35,503 bases of DNA from Virgisporangium aurantiacum (lineage in GTDB: Bacteria; Actinomycetota; Actinomycetes; Mycobacteriales; Micromonosporaceae): the NCBI RefSeq assembly GCF_016863635.1, contig NZ_BOPG01000123.1, forward strand, positions 1 to 35,503. Reading direction: 5' to 3'. The stretch's first letter is position 1, and the number at the start of each line of letters is the position of its first letter. The notes beneath the pieces were generated by a model. It was not told the DNA's origin, did no database searches, and saw only the letters and a list, made by a program, of their open reading frames with translations. Shown in pieces: positions 27,034 through 32,864 of the stretch. The position numbers and the translations under genes were made by a program.

Positions 27034-27218
27034 GACCGGCCTCCTTCACTGTCGGCGTCCTGACGATGTCGCCCCATGTGAATACGTGCATACGTCTAGC
27101 AAACGGCGAGCCTACGGACAAGACCTAGCGTTCAGTTCGCCCTACACCGAACGGGCCCGGCGGCGACGCCGAACGGAACGGACGGTGACAACGACGCGAC
27201 CCAGGTTGGAGGTGAACA
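27034..27218. promoter_or_regulatory. Divergent control region between regulatory and RiPP operons
   Basis: 185 bp shared by two divergent operons. It contains a direct repeat ATACGT at 27082-27087 and 27090-27095 (8-bp period) in an AT-richer patch, and a TAGCGT at 27127-27132 that could be a -10 for the rightward operon, though without a clear -35. Further right are the 22-bp-spaced repeats listed separately. The ribosome site GGAGG of the precursor gene is at 27208-27212. Confidence 0.55.
27148..27177 (+). promoter_or_regulatory. Candidate SARP operator: CCGAACGG repeated 22 bp apart
   Basis: The 8-mer CCGAACGG occurs at 27148-27155 and again at 27170-27177, start to start exactly 22 bp (two helical turns), and a partial GAACGG follows directly. 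Known SARP sites are short direct repeats spaced 11 or 22 bp just upstream of a -10. The SARP gene itself begins 115 bp away on the other strand. No good -10 follows the second copy, so the role remains a proposal. Confidence 0.45.
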
Positions 27219-27359
27219 GTGACCCAGCACCGGTGGCACAAGCCGCAGATGGTTCGGACCGAATTCGCGGCACAAATGAGCTGTGCGTGCGCCTGCGGGA
27301 TGTTGGTAGGCGCGGGCAGCGGTAACGGCGACACCCCGCGGGACCCCTGCGGATGCTGA
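27219..27359 (+). CDS. RiPP precursor peptide, 46 aa, PqqA-like leader and Cys-rich core
   Basis: GTG at 27219, TGA at 27357-27359; GGAGG at 27208-27212 leaves a 6-nt spacer, and an in-frame stop (27213-27215) just upstream rules out a longer form. The leader contains RWHKP (residues 5-9) and TEF (14-16), resembling the 'W-KP...E' arrangement of PqqA-type precursors read by PqqD domains. The core starts near Ser21: SCACACG puts Cys at 22, 24 and 26, a Gly/Ser/Asn-rich stretch follows (27-37), and DPCGC puts Cys at 44 and 46, the last residue. Five cysteines in CxC spacing directly before a radical SAM/SPASM gene suggest thioether (sactipeptide or ranthipeptide-like) or other C-X crosslinks, the chemistry being inference. 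It is short enough to be missed by gene finders. Leader removal is probably near residues 16-21. Confidence 0.85.
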   Translation: MTQHRWHKPQMVRTEFAAQMSCACACGMLVGAGSGNGDTPRDPCGC

Positions 27360-27396
27360 GTGGGCCCGCTCCGCACCGGATCTCTGACGCAACAGA

Positions 27397-27428
27397 CCGT
27401 GGGGGTGGCCGTTCGGCCGCTCCCACGG
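27397..27428 (+). terminator. Strong hairpin between precursor and radical SAM genes (attenuator or mRNA stabiliser)
   Basis: Bases 27397-27410 pair with 27415-27428 in a 14-bp stem (CCGTGGG... / ...CCCACGG) with two G-T wobbles and a GTTC tetraloop. It starts 37 nt after the precursor stop and ends 16 nt before the ribosome site of the next gene. There is no U-run. In RiPP operons such hairpins often let the precursor be made in excess over the enzymes by partial termination or by protecting the upstream mRNA 3' end. Confidence 0.75.
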
Positions 27429-27454
27429 CTCGAACTCGTGTTTTGGAGTACCCA

Positions 27455-28870
27455 TTGAAGCTCAGCGAAGTGTGGCCCGACCTTGTCGTACCCGATGATC
27501 TTGTCTATTTCCGGGGGCCCGACCGGACCCTGGTGGCCAACCCGGCGCTGGCCGCGTGGACGACCCTTGACGATGTCGAGATGGCGATTCTGCGGGCCCT
27601 CGCCCGTGGCCGGGCCGCGCCGCCGATGCCGGTCGCCACGGTCGAGCGGACGTTGGGGAAGTTCGTACTGCAGTGGCTCGTCCACCTCCCCGGCCGCGTT
27701 CCGCAGGTGCGCGCGCCGGAGCCGACGCTTCGGATGGTCTACTACGCGATCACGGACGGATGCAATCTGCGGTGCCCGTACTGCTACGCGTCGTCCGCCC
27801 GCCGGTTGCCGGGAGAGTTGGCGCACGAGGAGTCCATCGATCTCGTGGATCAGGTCGCCGCCTTCGGCGCCCGCCTGATCATCTTCACCGGTGGCGAGCC
27901 CATGCTGCGCAAGGATCTGTTCACTGTCGCCGCGCACGCTCGCGGCCTCGGACTGCGCGTCAACATAATCACCAACGGAACCCGCGTTCTGAACGAGTCG
28001 ATCGCGCGCCGGGTTGCCGAGACGTTCGACGAGGTCACCGTCAGCCTCGACGGCGGGACCGCCGAGACGCACGATCCGACCCGGGGCGAGGGCAGTTTCG
28101 CGTTGACCGCGCGGGCCTTGGAACTGCTCAACGACGCCGGCGTGGTTCCCACCATCAACCACGTGGTGACCTCGGACAACGTCGGCCTCGTCGACCAGTT
28201 CGCCGAGTTCATCGGGCGCCTCAAGGTGCGGCAGGTGCGACTCATGAGCCACACCGAGATCGGTCGCGGTGTCGGCGACGGGTTGGGCTTCACGTTCGGC
28301 GACTACATGACAGTCCAACGGTTCTCCTGGACGCATCCGCTGGCCGGCAAGATGCTGACCGACGGCCCGAAGGCGGCCGCCAAACCCTGCTCGATCCGCG
28401 GCAACTGCGGGCTCGGCGGCAACGAGATCTACGTCAACTCGCTCGGCGACGTGTACCCGTGCAAGCTCATCACCGACCGGCCGCACAAGGCCGGCAACAT
28501 TCGCGAGCAACCCCTCGCTGAGATCTTCGCGTCGCCCGTGCTCGCGGATCTGCGCGGCAGCAGCGTGTTCCACGGCACCAACCTGGAGGACTGCCACCGG
28601 TGCTACATCCGCGGGGCATGCGGTGGCGGCTGTCGCGCCTTTCACGCGGCCCAGTCCGGCGACGTCAAGCGGAACAGCCGCGCGCACTGCCGGATCCTGC
28701 GGCACTCGATGATCAGCAGCATGTGGCGGGCGAGCGGCTATACCGGCGCCGACCTGATGAACCACCAGGAGGACATGATGACGCCACGGTTGGTTCGCGA
28801 CGACGAGGTTCATCCGGTGCACGAGGACTGGCGCACCGATGGCCGCCGTCTGCTCCCGGTGCTGACGTGA
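27455..28870 (+). CDS. Radical SAM/SPASM peptide-modifying enzyme
   Basis: 471 residues from the TTG at 27455, which has GGAG (27445-27448) 6 nt upstream. An ATG at 27353 in the same frame overlaps the precursor stop, has no ribosome site and crosses the hairpin, so it was not chosen. The radical SAM site is CNLRCPYC (Cys103, 107, 110, a CX3CX2C), with GGEP at 146-149. The C-terminal SPASM domain is complete: Cys318 and Cys336 fit CX12GX4C, and Cys380, 383, 389 and 393 fit CX2CX5CX3C, so two auxiliary Fe-S clusters are expected. Residues 1-90 may be a diverged PqqD-like winged helix (VYFRGPDRTLVANPALAAW, LDDVEMAILRALARG). SPASM enzymes of this kind make Cys-Calpha, Cys-Cbeta/gamma or C-C crosslinks in ribosomal peptides. 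The substrate here should be the peptide encoded at 27219-27359. Confidence 0.93.
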   Translation: MKLSEVWPDLVVPDDLVYFRGPDRTLVANPALAAWTTLDDVEMAILRALARGRAAPPMPVATVERTLGKFVLQWLVHLPGRVPQVRAPEPTLRMVYYAITDGCNLRCPYCYASSARRLPGELAHEESIDLVDQVAAFGARLIIFTGGEPMLRKDLFTVAAHARGLGLRVNIITNGTRVLNESIARRVAETFDEVTVSLDGGTAETHDPTRGEGSFALTARALELLNDAGVVPTINHVVTSDNVGLVDQFAEFIGRLKVRQVRLMSHTEIGRGVGDGLGFTFGDYMTVQRFSWTHPLAGKMLTDGPKAAAKPCSIRGNCGLGGNEIYVNSLGDVYPCKLITDRPHKAGNIREQPLAEIFASPVLADLRGSSVFHGTNLEDCHRCYIRGACGGGCRAFHAAQSGDVKRNSRAHCRILRHSMISSMWRASGYTGADLMNHQEDMMTPRLVRDDEVHPVHEDWRTDGRRLLPVLT

Positions 28871-28880
28871 GGAGCCGGCG

Positions 28881-29171
28881 ATGACGCTGAGCGTGGCCGA
28901 CAACGTGGTCTGGATCGACTCCGACGACGAGGTGCGCCTGTACGACGCCGAAAGCGGCGAGTTCCGGACCCTGAACGACAGTGCCGCGCACATCTGGCGA
29001 CTGGTCGCCGACGGACGCAAGACCGACGAGATCGTCGCTGAACTGAAGGTCCGGTTCGCCGCCGACGACGAGCACGAGGCCGGGCTCATCGCCCGCGACG
29101 TCGTCGAGTTCATCGCGACGTTGCGGGACGCCGGACTCATTCACGACGAAAGCGACGTGGTTGCGCGATGA
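28881..29171 (+). CDS. PqqD-family peptide-recognition protein (RRE)
   Basis: 96 residues; GAGGAG sits 7 nt before the ATG. The fold signature is visible: an N-terminal beta-hairpin (VVWIDSDDEVRLYDAESGEF), then TLNDSAAHIWRLVADGRKTDEIV and a long helix ending LRDAGLIHDE, matching the 'LN..a..iw.l.dG..t..ei...l' pattern of PqqD. Stand-alone PqqD proteins bind the leader of the precursor and present it to the radical SAM enzyme. The gene sits between that enzyme and the peptidase, overlapping the latter by ATGA. Confidence 0.9.
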   Translation: MTLSVADNVVWIDSDDEVRLYDAESGEFRTLNDSAAHIWRLVADGRKTDEIVAELKVRFAADDEHEAGLIARDVVEFIATLRDAGLIHDESDVVAR

Positions 29172-29926
29172 AAGCCAGCGGTACCCCACATGTGATGCTC
29201 GTGCGGGCGGCGCTCCGGCGCACCGGCCGCGCGCAGGTGTTCGTCACCGGCACCAGCATGTTGCCGACGATCCAACCGGGAACGCGGGTGACCATCACCG
29301 CCCGGCCGTTCGAGGCGGTGCGCACCGGCGACGTCGTCGCGTTCGCTCTCGGGCCGGACATCTTCGTGCACCGCGTCGTCGATCGCGACCGGAACCGGCT
29401 GGTGACCCTCGGCGACAACATGCCACTACTCGACCCGCCGGTCCACGCCCAGGCGTTTCTGGGCCACGGCGAGGGGATCGCGGACCCGGTGGCGCGGCCC
29501 GTGGGCGGCGACATCCCGGCCACCGACCTCACAGATACGACGATCTGGTGTCCCCGGCCACCGTCGGACCGGTCGCCGGTGCAACGGCTGGCGGTGCTCG
29601 GGGCCACCGTGCGCACCGCCGACCCGCACGCGTTCGGGCCGACGGCGGCCCCCCGCGGTGGGCGGATCGCGGTGTCCGGGTTCGGGGCCGGTACCGTGTC
29701 GCAGATTCCGGCGCTCATGCGTGCCGTCGACGGACCGTGTCACCTGCTCGTCGGATACCGGTTCGGCCGGCCCGAAGACACCGGATGCCTACCGCCCGAC
29801 GTGGCTGACCACCACGTCCGCCCCGCCGCACCCCTTCGGGAGGTCTCGCTGGAGGCGGCGCTGAATACGATTGCCGGGGTCTTCGGCGGTGGCCGTGTCA
29901 GCGACGGGCTGGTGAGTGCGCGATGA
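29168..29926 (+). CDS. S26-type (Ser-His) peptidase with an extra C-terminal domain; candidate leader peptidase
   Basis: 252 residues. The first 90 match the S24/S26 signal-peptidase fold: GTSMLPTI with Ser30 as nucleophile, TGDVVAFALG, then IFVHRVV with His68 in the place of the usual bacterial Lys, and LGDN. This is the Ser-His (SipW/ER-type) arrangement. There is no N-terminal membrane anchor, unlike true signal peptidases, so it is probably cytosolic. Residues about 125-252 form a further domain I do not recognise (GGRIAVSGFGAGTVSQIPAL, LLVGYRFGRPEDTG). The position inside a PqqD/radical SAM/ABC operon, with 4-nt overlaps on both sides, suggests it removes the leader from the modified peptide, or that the C-terminal domain does another tailoring step. 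Both are inference. Confidence 0.8.
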   Translation: MKASGTPHVMLVRAALRRTGRAQVFVTGTSMLPTIQPGTRVTITARPFEAVRTGDVVAFALGPDIFVHRVVDRDRNRLVTLGDNMPLLDPPVHAQAFLGHGEGIADPVARPVGGDIPATDLTDTTIWCPRPPSDRSPVQRLAVLGATVRTADPHAFGPTAAPRGGRIAVSGFGAGTVSQIPALMRAVDGPCHLLVGYRFGRPEDTGCLPPDVADHHVRPAAPLREVSLEAALNTIAGVFGGGRVSDGLVSAR

Positions 29927-30882
29927 CACCCGCGGTAACCGTCGTCGATGCCGTGAAGCGGTACCGGGACAGCGACCACAACGCGGTCGACGGCATCACC
30001 TTCGACATCCAGACTGGACAGGTGGTGGGCATCCTCGGGCCCAACGGCGCCGGGAAGTCCACGTTGATCAAGCTGATCTGCGGTGTCATGCCACCGACGA
30101 GCGGCGCGGTCGCCATCTTCGGCGCGGACCCCGCCGACTACCGGATCCGGCGCGACCTCGGTGCTGTGCATCAGACCACCTCGTTCGACATGATGCTGCC
30201 GGTGCTGGACAACCTCCGCATCGCCGCCGCGTTCCGGGGTCTGCGCTGGCAGTCGGTCAGGTCGCACGTCGATTCGTTGCTGGCCGCGTTCAACCTGGTC
30301 AGCTGCGTCGATCAGTTGGTGTTCACCCTTTCCGGTGGCCAGCAGCGAAGGCTTCAGGTGGTGCGTGCCCTGCTGCGGGTGCCGCGTCTGCTGCTGCTCG
30401 ACGAGCCGTCCGCCGGCATGGATGTCGCCGGACGCCGACTGGTGTGGCAGCTTCTCGACGAAATCACGGCCGGGTACGGCACCACCGTGCTGTGGACGAG
30501 CCACAACATCGACGAACTCGAACGCAAATGCGAGCAGGTTCTGGTCATCAACCGCGGCCGGCTGGTGGAGTATGCCAGCCCGACCGAACTCGTCGACCGA
30601 TTCGGGCAGAGTCATCTCGCGATCCGTCCGGCACTGGCCGACCACGGGCCGCGGATCGTCGAGTTCGCTGCCTGCGCGGGGTTGCACGGCGAAGCCGGCA
30701 CCGGCGTGGTGCGGCTGTCCGGGCCGGATGTCGCCGACCGGTTGCCGGGGCTGCTCGCGACGCTGTGGGAACACGGGGTCGGCGTCGTCTCGGTCGAAGT
30801 GAGGCGCACGTCGTTGGAGGATGTGTTCATGAAGTTGACCGCGGAGGAAGCCGACCGGGAGGAAGTGGGGAGCGTCGCATGA
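29923..30882 (+). CDS. ABC transporter ATP-binding subunit (peptide exporter)
   Basis: 319 residues with the full ATPase set: Walker A GPNGAGKST (39-47), signature LSGGQ (136-140), Walker B LLLLDEP (Asp160, Glu161) and the H-loop His194 in TSHNIDE. After about residue 220 comes a C-terminal extension, as in DrrA/CcmA-type exporters (ending ...RRTSLEDVFMKLTAEEADREE). That class couples to ABC-2 permeases and exports drugs, peptides or glycans. It overlaps the peptidase gene and the permease gene by ATGA. Expected role: energising export of the mature peptide, with self-protection possible. Confidence 0.93.
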   Translation: MTPAVTVVDAVKRYRDSDHNAVDGITFDIQTGQVVGILGPNGAGKSTLIKLICGVMPPTSGAVAIFGADPADYRIRRDLGAVHQTTSFDMMLPVLDNLRIAAAFRGLRWQSVRSHVDSLLAAFNLVSCVDQLVFTLSGGQQRRLQVVRALLRVPRLLLLDEPSAGMDVAGRRLVWQLLDEITAGYGTTVLWTSHNIDELERKCEQVLVINRGRLVEYASPTELVDRFGQSHLAIRPALADHGPRIVEFAACAGLHGEAGTGVVRLSGPDVADRLPGLLATLWEHGVGVVSVEVRRTSLEDVFMKLTAEEADREEVGSVA

Positions 30883-31691
30883 CCACCATCGACGTGGCGT
30901 CCATGCCGAACAGCGGGACACCGTGGAAACGCGGGGACTTCGCCGCCACGCTGTACCGCGAAACTCTTCTCCTCACGAACAATCGGACCAACCTCCTGCT
31001 GGCGGTCACGCCGACCATCATCTACATCGTGCTGTTCTCGACGTCGTTGAACAGGCTCGTGCCGAATGTGCGCTACCACGACCTGACGATCCCGTATCAC
31101 GACTTCGCCATTCCCGGGCTCATGTTCTCCTCGCTCCTGGCCGCGTCGTCCAATGCGGCCACGGCGCTGTTCCAGGAGCGGATGGGCAACATGACGGTGG
31201 AGCTGTGGACGACCCCGTTGCGGCGGGGGCGGTACATTGCCGCGAAGCTGTTGGCCGGCGCCGTACTGGTGATCGTCCAGGCGCTCGGAGCGCTCGCCGT
31301 CTCGGCGCTGCTGTTCCGGACCACCTGGCCGGTGGACCGCTGGGCGGCGCTGCTGACGGGCGCCCTCGTGGCGTCGTTCGCGTTCAACGGCATCTACCTG
31401 CTGCTCGCCCTGTACGTGCACGACTTCCAGCGGTTCATCGTGCTGGTGAATGTCGTCACGCCGATCCTGCTCTTCGCCAGTCCGTCGTTCTACCCGGCGG
31501 CCCAGATGGCACCACCGCTGCGCTTCCTCTCGAACTTCAACCCGGTGACGTACGGCGTCTCGGGTCTGCGCGACGGCCTCGTCCTCGGCTTCGGCTCCGC
31601 GCTGCCCGCCATGCTGCTGATGGCTTGCGTGGCTGTCATCACGGGCCTGATCGTCGGTCGTGCCCTGCGGCGACGAGCCCAGGACGTCTGA
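30879..31691 (+). CDS. ABC-2 type permease (peptide exporter)
   Basis: 270 residues from the ATG at 30879, overlapping the ATPase stop. About six membrane segments are visible (for example NLLLAVTPTIIYIVLFS, then LLAGAVLVIVQALGALAVSA, FNGIYLLLALYV, and the last segment MLLMACVAVITGLIVG), plus the ABC-2 family signature region with FQERMGNMTVELWTTPLRRG and the FNPVTYGVSGLRD end motif. This is the DrrB-like membrane half of the exporter. It is the last gene of the operon; after it the sequence decays into remnants. Confidence 0.9.
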   Translation: MTTIDVASMPNSGTPWKRGDFAATLYRETLLLTNNRTNLLLAVTPTIIYIVLFSTSLNRLVPNVRYHDLTIPYHDFAIPGLMFSSLLAASSNAATALFQERMGNMTVELWTTPLRRGRYIAAKLLAGAVLVIVQALGALAVSALLFRTTWPVDRWAALLTGALVASFAFNGIYLLLALYVHDFQRFIVLVNVVTPILLFASPSFYPAAQMAPPLRFLSNFNPVTYGVSGLRDGLVLGFGSALPAMLLMACVAVITGLIVGRALRRRAQDV

Positions 31692-31720
31692 CGGAGCGGA
31701 CAAGTCTCCCATGGCGAGCG

Positions 31721-31737
31721 GGTGCAGAAAGGTGCAG
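31721..31737 (+). repeat. GGTGCAG direct repeat with 10-bp period upstream of the SARP remnant
   Basis: GGTGCAG occurs at 31721-31727 and 31731-31737, separated by AAA. It lies 41 bp before the ATG of the SARP remnant and probably is leftover promoter DNA of that gene. A 7-bp inverted repeat (GAGCGGG ... CCCGCTC) also spans 31716-31757, which might act as a weak end for the operon to the left. Confidence 0.4.
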
Positions 31738-31777
31738 TTCGGCGACAACGCCCGCTCCGCCCGGTGAACTGGCTGCC

Positions 31778-32131
31778 ATGGTCGAAGTACGGGTCCTCGA
31801 TCCAGTCGAAATGTGGCGACCGGGCCGACAGGTTTCACCGGAGCATGTACTGAAGCCCCGCGAAAGCCTCACCACCGACTCATTGATCGCACTCGACGAC
31901 CTGATGGAGGTCGAGCTGCGGCCCGCCTGCCGGCACCACGGCGCAGCGGGGGAGTTGCTGGAGCAGATGGCCGCGAGTCGGGAGGGGCACCGGCTCGCCG
32001 CCCGACTCATCGTCGCCCTGCACGGTCTCGGCAGGACGAACGACGCATCGGAAGTGCCGGCCGTCGCCCGGCGCCCTGCCGTCCACCGACGCGCCGGGTT
32101 GTGGGTCTGGTCGATTCCGCCACGGTTGTAA
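31778..32131 (+). pseudogene. Remnant of a second SARP regulator (N-terminus joined to part of BTAD)
   Basis: The 117-codon frame begins VEVRVLDPVEMWRPGRQV, the start of a SARP winged helix (compare 'veVRVLGPVeVW..Gr.v'). It then jumps to ELRPACRHHGAAGELLEQMA and HRLAARLIVALHGLGRTNDA, which is the core of a BTAD domain ('LaaqLmlALyrsGRqadAL'). About 130 residues between them are missing, as are the C-terminal domains. The beginning of the original gene is intact, but the product cannot bind DNA as a SARP. It lies on the same strand as the RiPP operon, 86 bp after the permease stop. Confidence 0.65.
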
Positions 32132-32189
32132 CGGATGCCGGGCCTGGAGGGTCGGCGCTCACGAATCGCTGCAGATCTCTGCACCGATA

Positions 32190-32455
32190 GCCGGACGCTT
32201 CCCGCTCCGGGGCGCCCGGCGTCGTCGCGTTCTCGCCGTACGCGACCGCCTGCACCCGCTGGGCCACGAGCACCTCCTCGGCGATCCGTGTGAACAGCTC
32301 GTCCTTGCAGTGGAAACACCGGTCGGGGCCGTTGCGCCGGTACCCGGAGCGGTCACCCTCGTTGGTGTGCACCTCGACGACCGGGACCCGATGTGGCGGG
32401 CGACCCGGTGCGCGGCGGCGGCCAACTGCAGGCGCTACTTCCAGTTTTTCGCCGT
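32190..32455 (-). pseudogene. Fragment of a LarE-like ATP-dependent sulfur transferase
   Basis: The minus frame gives VHTNEGDRSGYRRNGPDRCF, then HCKDELFTRIAEEVLVAQR, then VQAVAYGENA. This matches the LarE region that carries the sacrificial cysteine ('gYR.N..dRCy.CK.eLf'). The upstream piece (AAAAHRVARHIGSR) is in another frame, so there is a frameshift near 32375. Both the N-terminal PP-loop and the C-terminal half are missing. Intact LarE makes the nickel-pincer cofactor with LarB and LarC, none of which are here. Confidence 0.65.
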
Positions 32456-32680
32456 CATGGCGTCGAGTTGTGGCTGCCCGAGTTCGGCGGTGCGGTCGAC
32501 GAGGCGGATCCGGTCCATCAGGCGGTTTTACTGGTGTTGGGCTGTCAGTCGCGGCGAGAGGTCATCGCCGTCGACGCCCACGAACCGGTGATCGACCCGG
32601 CCACGTTCGACCTCGCCCGGGAGATCCTCGTCGAACGCCCCACGCATCGACGCGGACGCCCTCGACGCCAAGTCCTCGAA
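32393..32680 (+). pseudogene. Fragment of a large serine recombinase (resolvase domain end)
   Basis: The plus frame gives LLPVFRRHGVELWLPEFGG, then AVDEADPVHQAVLLVLGCQS and RREVI. This is the end of the resolvase domain of actinobacterial large serine recombinases ('l.~lF..hGV.lWlPE.gG.vD..dp.H...m..LG.QS.RE'). It then jumps to AHEPVIDPATFDLAREIL, which resembles a later part of the same family. The catalytic serine region upstream and most of the rest are lost. It overlaps the end of the LarE fragment on the other strand. Confidence 0.6.
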
Positions 32681-32864
32681 GCCGTCCAGGACTTCAGTAT
32701 GAGGCTCATTGCGTCCCGGCGGCCACGACATGTGCCTATCCTGGCCGTAAGCCTCGTCGGCGTACGCGAGCCGAACCTTCTCCTCGTCCGGACTCCCGCC
32801 CCTCTCGTCCAATCAAACCCAGCAGAACCTACTTTTTCAGGTCGAAGTAGCCAGATTCCCACCT

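Noticed and set aside
27353..27454. ATG at 27353 as start of the radical SAM gene
   Set aside because: It overlaps the precursor stop, lacks a ribosome site and would translate through the hairpin; the TTG at 27455 has GGAG at the right distance and starts where family-like sequence begins.
27125..29140. A 671-codon minus-strand ORF across the RiPP operon
   Set aside because: It is antisense to the precursor, radical SAM and PqqD genes, all of which have motifs and ribosome sites on the plus strand.
30612..31838. A 408-codon minus-strand ORF opposite the ABC exporter genes
   Set aside because: Low-complexity Arg/His/Gln-rich product, antisense to well defined ATPase and permease motifs.
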